Positions 35,722 through 43,950 of a DNA stretch of 51,942 nt are shown here, one piece after another. The stretch comes from an uncultured Roseicyclus sp. Its GTDB lineage: Bacteria > Pseudomonadota > Alphaproteobacteria > Rhodobacterales > Rhodobacteraceae. Within the stretch, counting starts at the first letter, position 1. The number at the start of each line of letters is the position of its first letter. A model generated the notes under the pieces. It saw only the letters and a program-made list of their open reading frames with translations. It did no database searches and had not been told where the DNA came from. The stretch spans positions 1 through 51,942 of the forward strand of contig CAKZPN010000032.1 of NCBI GenBank assembly GCA_937139335.1, given 5' to 3'. The position numbers and the translations under genes are program-made.

Positions 35722-37914
35722 ATGACGGACAGCTATTTCGAGGAAGGCGCGCTCGTCGGCGTCCTCACGCCCGAGCCGCTGGACCGGGTGCTGGACTACC
35801 GCGCGCCCGAGGGCGGCTGCTGGCTGGGGGCCTTCGTCGAGGTGCCGCTGGGCCCGCGCAAGGTTCTGGGCGTGGTCTGGGGGCCGGGACGGGGCGATTG
35901 GGACCTCGCCAAGGTCCGCGCGGTCAACCGCACCCTCGACGCAGCCCCGATGCGCGAGGAGTTGCGGGTGTTCCTCGAAAAGGCCGGCGCCTACACGCTC
36001 ACGCCGATGTCGCAGATGCTGCGGCTGGCGACGCGCGCGCCGGGCCTCAGCGATCCGCCGTCTATGCGCAAGGTCTACAGGCTGGGGCAGGGGGAGCCCG
36101 ACCGGATGACCGACGCCCGCCGCCGCGTGATCGCCGCGCTGGTGGAATACGGCGGCCTCGCCTTCACGCTCAAGGAACTGTCGGAATTGGCCGGCGTGAC
36201 CTCGTCGGTGGTGAAGGGACTGGCCGCGCAGGGCGTGGTGGAGGAAGCCGACACGCCGCGTGACACGCCCTTCCTGCCGCTCGACCCCGACCTGCCGGGC
36301 AAGCCGCTGACCGAGGATCAGGCGGCAGCGGCGGCGGCCCTCAGCGCGGGTGTCCGAAGCGGGCGCTACGGCACCACGCTGCTGAAGGGCGTCACTGGCT
36401 CGGGCAAGACCGAGGTCTACCTTGAGGCGGTCGCGGAATGCCTGCGCCAAGGGCGGCAGGCGCTGGTGCTGCTGCCGGAAATCGCGCTGACCTCCGAGTT
36501 TCTCACCCGCGTCGAAGCGCGATTCGGCGCAAAACCCGCCGAATGGCATTCTGGCGTCACGATGACCGAACGCCGCCGCGCGTGGAAGATGATCGGGCAG
36601 GGCGAGGCGCAGCTGATCGTCGGCGCGCGCTCCGCGCTGTTCCTGCCGTTCCAGGACCTCGGCCTGATCGTCGTGGATGAGGAACACGACAGCTCCTACA
36701 AGCAGGAGGAAGGCGCGCTCTACAACGCCCGCGACATGGCGGTGCTGCGCGCCTCGCTGAACGACGCGCAGGTGGTGCTGGCCTCGGCCACGCCGTCGCT
36801 GGAAAGCTGGGCCAACGCCGAGGCCGGGAAATACGCGCGGCTCGACCTGACCGCGCGCTTCGGCACCGCCGTCCTGCCGCAGATGCGCGCCATCGACATG
36901 CGCGCCGAGGATCTGCCGGGGCAGGCGTGGATCTCGCCCACATTGCAACGCGAGGTGACGCAGCGGCTCGACAAGGGCGAGCAGGCGCTCCTGTTCCTGA
37001 ACCGGCGCGGCTACGCCCCCGTCACGCTCTGCCGCGCCTGCGGGGCGCAGGTCGGTTGCGACCAGTGCGATGCGCGGATGGTGGAACACCGATTCCAGAA
37101 ACGCCTCGTCTGCCACCAGTGCGGCGAGACGAAACCCCTGCCAACCGTCTGCCCCTCCTGCGGCGTCGAGGGCAAGATGGCGGCCGTGGGGCCGGGGGTG
37201 GAGCGGATCGCCGAGGAAGCCGCCCGCGTCTTTCCCGACGCCAAGCTCGCCATTCTCTCCTCCGACCTCTTCGGCTCCGCCCGCGCGCTGAAGGCGCAGA
37301 TCGAGGAGATCGCGAGCGGCGAGACCGACATCATCATCGGCACCCAACTCGTCGCCAAGGGCCACAACTTTCCGCGCCTGACGCTGGTCGGCGTGGTCGA
37401 CGCCGACCTCGGGCTGCAAGGCTCCGACTTGCGCGCCGCCGAACGCACGTTCCAACTCATGCGGCAGGTCTCGGGCCGCGCCGGGCGGGCGGAGGCGCCG
37501 GGGGTGGCGCTGCTGCAGACCTTCCAGCCCGAACACCCGGTGATCCGCGCGATCCTCTCGGGCGACGAGGAAGGCTTCTGGCGCGCCGAGGCCGCCGAGC
37601 GCGAGGCGACGGGGATGCCGCCCTACGGCCGTCTCGCCGGCGTCATCATCAGCGCCGACGACGCGGCGGCGGCCTTTGACCTCGGCACGGCGCTGGCGCG
37701 AAACGACACAGCCCTGCGCGACGTCGGCGCGATGGTTTACGGCCCCGCGCCCGCCCCCATCGCCCGCGTGCGCGGCCGCCACCGCGTGCGGCTGCTGGTG
37801 AAGGCACCCAAGGGCGTGGCCCTGCAACCCGCCATCGCACGCTGGATAGCGCCTGTGAAACTCTCGGCAAAACTGCGGCTTGCGGTCGATATCGACCCGC
37901 AGAGCTTCTACTGA
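35722..37914 (+). CDS. priA: Primosomal helicase PriA
   Basis: A 730-residue replication-restart helicase. It contains the N-terminal DNA-binding domain (1-110), Walker A GVTGSGKT (223-230), the DEEH box ([14 protein letters not shown], near 317), LASATPS, and the zinc-binding cysteine cluster ([16 protein letters not shown]...CHQCGETK...CPSCG; eight Cys). The C-terminal helicase motifs include [12 protein letters not shown] and QVSGRAGRA. The start is ATG 35722; any reading that begins upstream is spurious. It restarts collapsed forks. It is divergent from tal. Confidence 0.96.
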   Translation: MTDSYFEEGALVGVLTPEPLDRVLDYRAPEGGCWLGAFVEVPLGPRKVLGVVWGPGRGDWDLAKVRAVNRTLDAAPMREELRVFLEKAGAYTLTPMSQMLRLATRAPGLSDPPSMRKVYRLGQGEPDRMTDARRRVIAALVEYGGLAFTLKELSELAGVTSSVVKGLAAQGVVEEADTPRDTPFLPLDPDLPGKPLTEDQAAAAAALSAGVRSGRYGTTLLKGVTGSGKTEVYLEAVAECLRQGRQALVLLPEIALTSEFLTRVEARFGAKPAEWHSGVTMTERRRAWKMIGQGEAQLIVGARSALFLPFQDLGLIVVDEEHDSSYKQEEGALYNARDMAVLRASLNDAQVVLASATPSLESWANAEAGKYARLDLTARFGTAVLPQMRAIDMRAEDLPGQAWISPTLQREVTQRLDKGEQALLFLNRRGYAPVTLCRACGAQVGCDQCDARMVEHRFQKRLVCHQCGETKPLPTVCPSCGVEGKMAAVGPGVERIAEEAARVFPDAKLAILSSDLFGSARALKAQIEEIASGETDIIIGTQLVAKGHNFPRLTLVGVVDADLGLQGSDLRAAERTFQLMRQVSGRAGRAEAPGVALLQTFQPEHPVIRAILSGDEEGFWRAEAAEREATGMPPYGRLAGVIISADDAAAAFDLGTALARNDTALRDVGAMVYGPAPAPIARVRGRHRVRLLVKAPKGVALQPAIARWIAPVKLSAKLRLAVDIDPQSFY

Positions 37915-37982
37915 TTGCGGTTTTCATGGTCTCCGAACCCCGCTACAGAAACCCGATCAAACCCTGAGCCCCGGTGCCTTCC

Positions 37983-39068
37983 ATGTCCGCCCCGATCCGC
38001 CCGCAGCCCGGCATTCTCGACATCGCGCTCTATCAGGGCGGGCAATCCGCACTCGACGGCCACACCGCGCCGCTGAAGCTCAGTTCGAATGAGAACCCCT
38101 CCGGTCCCTCGCCCGCCGCGCTTGTCGCGATGCAGGGCGCGCTGGCGGACAGCCACCGCTACCCCTCGACCGATCACGCGAGCCTCCGCGCCGCCATCGC
38201 CGAGGTGCGGGGGCTGGACCCCGACCGCATCATCTGCGGCGTCGGCTCGGACGAGATCATCCACCTGCTCTGCCAGGCTTATGTCGGGCCGGGCACGGAG
38301 GTGATGCACACCGAGCACGGTTTCGCCATGTATCGCATCAGCGCGCTGGCGGCAGGCGCCACGCCCGTCGAGGTGGCCGAGCGCAACCGCGTGGTAGATG
38401 TCGACGCAATCCTCGCGCGGGCGGGCGCTGACACGCGGCTGGTCTTCATCGCCAACCCCGCCAACCCCGCCGGAACACTCCTGCCGATGGAGGCGCTTGC
38501 CCGGCTGGCGGAGGGGCTGCCGGACACCTGCCTTCTGATCCTCGACGGCGCCTACGCGGAATTCGCCGAGGGTTACGACGGCGGCACCGCGCTGGTCGAG
38601 GCGCGCGAGAACGTCGTGATGACGCGCACCTTCTCCAAGGCCTATGGCCTCGGCGGGTTGCGCGTGGGCTACGGCTACGCGCCCCGCGCGATCATCGACG
38701 TGCTGAACCGCATCCGTGGCCCGTTCAACCTCTCGGGCGTGGCGCTGGCCGGGGCCGAGGCCGCGGCGCGCGATGTGGATTGGGTGGCGGAGTGCATCCG
38801 CGTGAACGCCGCCGAGCGTGCGCGCCTGACCGGCGGGCTGCGCCAATTGGGCATCGGCTGCGACGACAGTTCCGCAAACTTCGTCCTCGCCCGCTTCGCC
38901 AACGAAGCCGAGGCGCTGGCGGCCGACACCCATCTGAAATCGCGGGGCATCATCGTGCGGCATCCGAAGAACTACGGTTTCCCGCAGGCGCTGCGCATCA
39001 CCGTGGGGCGGCCCGAGGACAACAGCCGCGTGCTCGACGCGCTGGCCGATTTCAAGGGGGCGGCATGA
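37983..39068 (+). CDS. hisC: Histidinol-phosphate aminotransferase
   Basis: A 361-residue PLP aminotransferase for histidine synthesis; some homologues also act in aromatic amino acid synthesis. The PLP lysine is K219 in [29 protein letters not shown] (34-45) and DGAYAEF (188-194) are the family signatures. The start is ATG 37983 ([10 protein letters not shown]); a GTG 9 bp upstream is possible. It ends in an ATGA overlap with tyrA, so an aromatic-amino-acid role is plausible. Confidence 0.92.
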   Translation: MSAPIRPQPGILDIALYQGGQSALDGHTAPLKLSSNENPSGPSPAALVAMQGALADSHRYPSTDHASLRAAIAEVRGLDPDRIICGVGSDEIIHLLCQAYVGPGTEVMHTEHGFAMYRISALAAGATPVEVAERNRVVDVDAILARAGADTRLVFIANPANPAGTLLPMEALARLAEGLPDTCLLILDGAYAEFAEGYDGGTALVEARENVVMTRTFSKAYGLGGLRVGYGYAPRAIIDVLNRIRGPFNLSGVALAGAEAAARDVDWVAECIRVNAAERARLTGGLRQLGIGCDDSSANFVLARFANEAEALAADTHLKSRGIIVRHPKNYGFPQALRITVGRPEDNSRVLDALADFKGAA

Positions 39069-40012
39069 GCGTCATCTACAATCGCGTCGCGCTGATCGGC
39101 CTCGGCCTGATCGCGGGCTCGCTCGCGCACGCCATGCGCCGCGCCGGGCTGGCGGGCGAGATCGTCGGCACCGCGCGCTCGGCCGAGACCCGCGCCATCG
39201 CGGCCGAGATCGGGCTTTGCGACCGGATCACCGAGACCGCCGCCGAGGCGGTGGAGGGGGCCGACCTCGTGGTGCTCTGCCTGCCCGTCGGCGTCATGGG
39301 GCGCGTCGCGGAGGAGATCGCGCCGCATCTGGCCCCCGGCGCCACGGTCACGGATGTCGGCTCCGTCAAGCAGGACGTGATCGCGCAGGTTGGCCCGCAC
39401 CTGCCCGAGGGGGTGCATTTCGTGCCCGGCCACCCGCTGGCGGGCACAGAGCATTCTGGTCCGCGCTCGGGCTTTGCCGAGCTTTTCGACAACCGCTACA
39501 CGCTCCTGACCCCGCCCGAGGGCACCGACCCGGCGGCGACGGCGCGGCTCCGCGCGCTTTGGGAAGGCTGCGGTGCAATCGTCGAGGAGATGGAGGCCGA
39601 TCACCACGATCTCGTCCTCGCCGTCACCTCGCACACGCCGCACCTGATCGCCTACACGATGGTCGGCGTCGCCGACGACCTGCGCCGCGTCACCGACAGC
39701 GAGGTCATCAAGTATTCCGCAGCGGGCTTCCGCGATTTCACCCGCATCGCCGCCTCCGACCCGACGATGTGGCGTGACGTGTTCCTGACCAACAAGGACG
39801 CGACGCTGGAGATCCTTGGCCGCTTCACCGAGGAACTTTTCGCGCTGCAACGCGCGATAAGGCGTGGCGACGGCGACCATCTGCACGCCTATTTCACCCG
39901 CACCCGCGCGATCCGGCGCGGCATCATCCAGGCCGGGCAGGATACCGACGCGCCCGATTTCGGCCGCGCCAAGACGCGCCAGAAGGCGAGCGGCGAGGTG
40001 CCCGACGCGTGA
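39065..40012 (+). CDS. tyrA: Prephenate/arogenate dehydrogenase
   Basis: A 315-residue NAD(P)-dependent dehydrogenase for tyrosine synthesis. The Rossmann loop is GLGLIAGS (12-19). The catalytic-site sequences [15 protein letters not shown] and [10 protein letters not shown] are present, as is [17 protein letters not shown] discrete regulatory ACT domain is not visible. The start overlaps the hisC stop (ATGA, 39065-39068), and the last codons overlap the GTG of the extensin-like gene. Confidence 0.92.
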   Translation: MSVIYNRVALIGLGLIAGSLAHAMRRAGLAGEIVGTARSAETRAIAAEIGLCDRITETAAEAVEGADLVVLCLPVGVMGRVAEEIAPHLAPGATVTDVGSVKQDVIAQVGPHLPEGVHFVPGHPLAGTEHSGPRSGFAELFDNRYTLLTPPEGTDPAATARLRALWEGCGAIVEEMEADHHDLVLAVTSHTPHLIAYTMVGVADDLRRVTDSEVIKYSAAGFRDFTRIAASDPTMWRDVFLTNKDATLEILGRFTEELFALQRAIRRGDGDHLHAYFTRTRAIRRGIIQAGQDTDAPDFGRAKTRQKASGEVPDA

Positions 40013-41007
40013 GATCGGGGGCGGCATATCTGGCGGGTGTGCTGGCCCTTGCCGTCTCTCTCGCCTCGGCCGCCGCGGCTGATCCGCTAGACCGCTCGCC
40101 CCGCCCCGCTCCGCGCCCCACCGTCGCCGCAGCACCCGAGCCGCAGGCAGAGCCACAGCCCGCGGCGGTGGCGCGCGTGGTCATCGAGGCCGCGGCGCAG
40201 GCCCCTCGCGCCTCGCTCCGGCCGCAGGCCCGGCCCGGCGGCACCGCCCCCACCACCCCGCCAGTCGCCGAGGCCCCGGCCGCCCCACCGCCCGAGCAGA
40301 CCGAACGGCGGGGCCTTTTTGGCGGCGCGCTGGGGCCGCGGGTGGAGGTCGTGCCGGGGACCACCCGGCTTGCCGCCTCCAGCTCGCTCCGGCCGCAGCT
40401 GCGGCCTGACGGGCTGGTCCAGCGGGTGCGCGCGGCGGCGACCCGGCAAACCCCGGCGCGCGTCGCGCAGCCGGGCAACAGCCGCGGCGCGCTCTGCGGC
40501 ATCCCCGGCCTTGTCGGCGACCGGCTGGAGCCGATCCCAGGCCGCATCCAGGGCTGCGGCATCGCCGAGCCGGTGCGCCTGCGCGCGGTCGACGGCATCG
40601 CGCTCAGCACGCCCGCGACGATCAACTGCACCACCGCGCAGGCGCTGCAGACCTGGGTGCAAAGCAGCCTCGTGCCGACCGTGGGCCGGACCGGGGGCGG
40701 GGTCCGGTCGCTGCGCGTCGTCGCCTCCTACGCCTGCCGGTCGCGCAACAACCAGGCCGGCGCGCGGGTGTCGGAACACGGGCGCGGCAACGCCATCGAC
40801 ATCGCGGGGATCGGGCTGCAGAACGGGTCCGAGCTGACCGTGCTGACCGGCTGGCGCGAGCGCCGCACCGGCGCGATGCTGCGTGACCTGCACCGGGGCG
40901 CCTGCGGACCCTTCGGCACCGTGCTCGGCCCGAATTCCGACCGCTTCCACCAGGACCATTTCCACTTCGACGTGGCGTCCTACCGGTCGGGCTCCTACTG
41001 CCGTTAG
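40009..41007 (+). CDS. Exported extensin-like protein with Pro/Ala-rich region
   Basis: A 332-residue secreted protein with a signal peptide (cleavage near SAAAA) and a low-complexity Pro/Ala/Arg-rich part (25-150). The C-terminal extensin-like domain (about 160-332) shows CTTAQAL, ASYACRSRNNQAGARVSEHGRGNAIDI and HFHFDV, a metallopeptidase-like His/Asp pattern similar to D,D-carboxypeptidase folds. Six cysteines are present. A GTG start overlaps the tyrA stop (GTGA). Peptidoglycan processing is a guess from the HxxxxxxD/HFH motif. Confidence 0.82.
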   Translation: MRSGAAYLAGVLALAVSLASAAAADPLDRSPRPAPRPTVAAAPEPQAEPQPAAVARVVIEAAAQAPRASLRPQARPGGTAPTTPPVAEAPAAPPPEQTERRGLFGGALGPRVEVVPGTTRLAASSSLRPQLRPDGLVQRVRAAATRQTPARVAQPGNSRGALCGIPGLVGDRLEPIPGRIQGCGIAEPVRLRAVDGIALSTPATINCTTAQALQTWVQSSLVPTVGRTGGGVRSLRVVASYACRSRNNQAGARVSEHGRGNAIDIAGIGLQNGSELTVLTGWRERRTGAMLRDLHRGACGPFGTVLGPNSDRFHQDHFHFDVASYRSGSYCR

Positions 41008-42005
41008 CGCAGGCGCAGGATCGGCCCCTCGCCGATGGGCAGCGGTCCGAGATACATGAACCCGTCGTCGAAGCGAAGCGTCACGTCCAGATCCTCGCGC
41101 CGCCCCGACATCCCCGCCAGAAATCCGAGCGCTGTTTCCACCGTCCGCCGCGCACCGTTGCCCATCAGGCCCGCGCGCTCGGCCATGTCGAGCATCTCGG
41201 GCCAGTTCTGCGCGCGGATCGCCAGTTCGCCGGTGCCACGGCCCGCCTCGTCCACGTCGAGCGTGCCCGACAGACGCAACATCAAGTTGCCCCATTCCGC
41301 CCGCGCCTCGGCCAGCTCGATGCGCACCGGTTGCGGGCGCGCGTCCTCCAGCGCGGACATGTCCCAGGGGCGGTCGAAGCCCATGACGGCGTCGGTCAGC
41401 ACCACCGGGATCGCCTCGGGCAGTACGCCGGCGGGGTCCAGCCGCTCGGCCACTTCGGCAGGCGGGGTCAGGTCTGTGGCCTCGAAGCGGATGGCGTAGC
41501 TGGCCGTCTCGCCCGGCTGGCGCACCATGTCGAAGCGCCCCTCGGCCAGGTGACTGCGCCAGCCAAGCGTGCTGTCGATGGCGAGGTTGCGCATCCGCGT
41601 TTCCGAGGCGTCGAGCGCCAGATTGGCGGCCGGCCGCACGTCGAGGACCGAGGCCAGTTCGGCGGCGGTGATCGTCAACCGCTCGTAGGGCGAGGCGAAG
41701 CTGTGGGTTTCGGGCCAGATCGCCTCGATCCGGCTGGGGTCCCAGGACGCCTGCCGCAAGGTGAAGGCGGGCGCCGACCACACGAGCCCGGTCGCCGGGT
41801 CGGCCAGCGTCAGCTCCGCGAACTCGGTCACGAAGGCCGTGGGGTAGCCCGACACGGCCACACTGTCGCGGCTCACCACCCAGCCCTCGGCCTCGCGCGC
41901 GTCGAGCCAACCGGTCACCGCGCGTTCGGTCACGATGGCCCAGCCGAACCACGAGACCGAGGCCACCGCCGCCGCCAGGATGACCGCCAACACCACACGT
42001 TTCAT
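41004..42005 (-). CDS. DUF2125 family membrane-anchored protein
   Basis: A 333-residue protein with one N-terminal helix (VVLAVILAAAVASVSWFGWAIV) and a beta-rich periplasmic body (GWVVSRDSVAVSGYPTAF...). The pattern matches the alphaproteobacterial DUF2125 family, whose function is unknown; it resembles lipid-transfer-like AsmA domains in tone. It overlaps the extensin-like gene end by 4 bp (convergent) and is divergent from the ChaC-like gene. Confidence 0.82.
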   Translation of the reverse strand: MKRVVLAVILAAAVASVSWFGWAIVTERAVTGWLDAREAEGWVVSRDSVAVSGYPTAFVTEFAELTLADPATGLVWSAPAFTLRQASWDPSRIEAIWPETHSFASPYERLTITAAELASVLDVRPAANLALDASETRMRNLAIDSTLGWRSHLAEGRFDMVRQPGETASYAIRFEATDLTPPAEVAERLDPAGVLPEAIPVVLTDAVMGFDRPWDMSALEDARPQPVRIELAEARAEWGNLMLRLSGTLDVDEAGRGTGELAIRAQNWPEMLDMAERAGLMGNGARRTVETALGFLAGMSGRREDLDVTLRFDDGFMYLGPLPIGEGPILRLR

Positions 42006-42064
42006 GCCACACCCCTACCGTCCGGCCCTGCGCCCCGATATAGCCCCGTCCGAGGAAAGTGACC

Positions 42065-42622
42065 ATGCACGAGGCGACGCGAGAAATGGGCGATCTGTGG
42101 GTATTTGGCTACGGCTCCCTGCTGTGGAACCCCGGCTTTCCGGTGGCCGAGACGCGCGTGGCGATCCTGCACGGCTGGCGGCGCAGCTTCTGCATGTCCT
42201 CGATCCACCATCGCGGCACGCCCGAGGCGCCGGGGCTGGTGCTGGCGCTGGACCACGCGCCGGAGGCCGCATGCCACGGCATCGCCTTTCGCGTCGCGCC
42301 CGACCATGCCGAGCCCACGATCGCCTATCTGCGCGAGCGCGAGCTGATCTCCTCGGCCTATCTCGAGACCCGGCAGGAGGTTGAGTTCACCGACGGCGGG
42401 CGGCAGGGCGAGGTGCTGACCTATGTGATCGACCCCGCGCATGTGCAGTATTGCACCCTCACGCTGGAAGATCAGGCCCGGATCATCGCCCATGCCGTCG
42501 GCGGGCGGGGACCGAACGATGAATATCTCACCAACACCGCCACCCATCTGCACGAACTGGGGCTGCCGGACCCCGATCTGGACTGGCTGGTGGCCCGCGT
42601 GCGCCAGATCAAGCAGGGCTGA
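42065..42622 (+). CDS. Gamma-glutamylcyclotransferase, ChaC-like
   Basis: A 185-residue protein of the glutathione-degrading ChaC type. The family glycine loop FGYGSLLW (17-24) binds the gamma-glutamyl group. GWRRSFCMSS, GIAFRV and a basic C-terminal RARVRQIKQ region are present. It would cleave glutathione to 5-oxoproline and Cys-Gly. GAGGAAAG precedes ATG 42065; a GTG at 42059 is in frame but less well placed. Confidence 0.86.
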   Translation: MHEATREMGDLWVFGYGSLLWNPGFPVAETRVAILHGWRRSFCMSSIHHRGTPEAPGLVLALDHAPEAACHGIAFRVAPDHAEPTIAYLRERELISSAYLETRQEVEFTDGGRQGEVLTYVIDPAHVQYCTLTLEDQARIIAHAVGGRGPNDEYLTNTATHLHELGLPDPDLDWLVARVRQIKQG

Positions 42623-42643
42623 TCGTCCGGCCGCATTGCGGCA

Positions 42644-42681
42644 TTGGCTTATGGCGCCTGCCCTTGTAGGTTGGGGCAGGC
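42644..42681 (+). promoter_or_regulatory. Candidate promoter and hairpin before the proton-channel pair
   Basis: TTGGCT (42644-42649), a 17-bp spacer and TAGGTT (42667-42672) could form a weak sigma-70 promoter. A hairpin GCCTGCCC / GGGCAGGC (42656-42663, 42674-42681) overlaps it. The element precedes the 42706 ATG by 25 bp. Either feature could be accidental. Confidence 0.3.
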
Positions 42682-42705
42682 AACACCAAGAACCGGGCTA
42701 GAGCC

Positions 42706-43944
42706 ATGGCGAGCAGAGCAGACACCGCCCCCGAGGCACAGGGGCAGCGCATCACACGTCCGACCCAGCAGATCGTGCTGATGGTTCTCATTTGCGCTGC
42801 GGTCGCGGCGGGCGGCGTGCTGATCTGGCCGCAGGTTCAGCCTGTGTTCCTCGCCTCGCCATACCTGAACGGCACCATCGGGCTGGTGTTCATCGTCGGC
42901 GTGCTGGCCTGCTTCTTCCAGGTGTTCCAGCTGTTTTCCTCGGTCACCTGGATCGAGCAGATCGCCGGCGCCGCGCCGCAGGACGCGACCGAGCGTCCGC
43001 CCCGGCTGCTGGCCGCGATGACCGGCATCGCGCGGGTGCGGGGGCGCGGGTTGCAGGTGACGGGCGCGGTGGCGCGATCGATGCTCGACAGCGTCGGGTC
43101 GCGGATGGAAGAAAGCCGCGACATCACGCGCTATATTGCCAACCTCCTGATCTTCCTCGGCCTTCTCGGCACGTTCTTCGGGCTTGCCACGACCATCCCG
43201 GCCGTCGTCGATACCATCCGCTCGCTGCAACCGGGCGAGGGCGAGGCCGGCGTCGCGGTCTTTGCTCGGCTGATGGATGGGCTCGAGGACCAGCTGGGCG
43301 GCATGGGCACGGCCTTTGCCTCGTCGCTGCTGGGTCTCGCCGGCTCGCTCGTGGTGGGCCTGCTGGAGCTTTACGCCGGCCATGGGCAGAACCGCTTCTA
43401 CCGCGAGCTGGAGGAATGGCTGGCCGGGATCACGCGGGTCAGCTTCGCCAGCGGCGAGGGCGAGGGTGGCGGCGTCGACCGCAGTGCCATCGCCACCGTG
43501 CTCGACCACATGGTCGACCAGATGGAGACGCTGCAATCGCTCTTCGCCCAATCCGAAACCCGCCGCAGCGCGTCCGAAGAGCGGATGACGCATCTGACCG
43601 GCGCGGTGGAGCGGCTGACCGCCAAGCTTGGCCCCGGCCCGGTGCAGGCGACCGAACGGCTTGCCGCCGCGCAGGAGCGGCTGGGCCAGGTTCTGGAAGA
43701 GGGACAACGCGGCGGCGGCATCGACGACGAAAGCCGGATGCGCCTGCGGTCGATCGACGTACAGCTGCTGAAGATCTACGAGGATCTGGGCGCCAGCCGC
43801 AACGATGAGGTCGCGGCGTTGCGCGGCGACCTGACCGACCTCACCACAGCGATCCGCGAACTGGTCTCGGCCGCCCGCACCCCGCCGCGCCGCCCGCAGC
43901 CCGCGCCGCAGCCCCCCGCCAGCCCCGCGCAAGGGGGGGAGTGA
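42706..43944 (+). CDS. MotA/TolQ/ExbB-type proton-channel protein
   Basis: A 412-residue inner-membrane protein with four probable helices: 22-43, 56-79, 143-167 and 199-222. The third and fourth carry the family's conserved sequences LLIFLGLLGTFFGLATT and MGTAFASSLLGLAGSL. A cytoplasmic loop of about 60 residues lies between helices 2 and 3, and a long cytoplasmic tail (225-412) is helical, acidic and ends in a Pro/Arg-rich segment. It is expected to be the channel subunit of a stator that couples ion flow to force. The partner gene follows after 6 bp, with its GGGGGAG ribosome site inside this stop region. Confidence 0.88.
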   Translation: MASRADTAPEAQGQRITRPTQQIVLMVLICAAVAAGGVLIWPQVQPVFLASPYLNGTIGLVFIVGVLACFFQVFQLFSSVTWIEQIAGAAPQDATERPPRLLAAMTGIARVRGRGLQVTGAVARSMLDSVGSRMEESRDITRYIANLLIFLGLLGTFFGLATTIPAVVDTIRSLQPGEGEAGVAVFARLMDGLEDQLGGMGTAFASSLLGLAGSLVVGLLELYAGHGQNRFYRELEEWLAGITRVSFASGEGEGGGVDRSAIATVLDHMVDQMETLQSLFAQSETRRSASEERMTHLTGAVERLTAKLGPGPVQATERLAAAQERLGQVLEEGQRGGGIDDESRMRLRSIDVQLLKIYEDLGASRNDEVAALRGDLTDLTTAIRELVSAARTPPRRPQPAPQPPASPAQGGE

Positions 43945-43950
43945 CGCCCG

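Noticed and set aside
34993..37827. A 944-codon minus-strand frame through priA and transaldolase
   Set aside because: Only its last 217 codons are a real transaldolase. The rest is antisense to PriA.
34294..37914. A 1206-codon plus-strand frame that includes PriA
   Set aside because: The portion before 35722 is antisense to DUF484 and transaldolase and lacks any domain; PriA begins at 35722.
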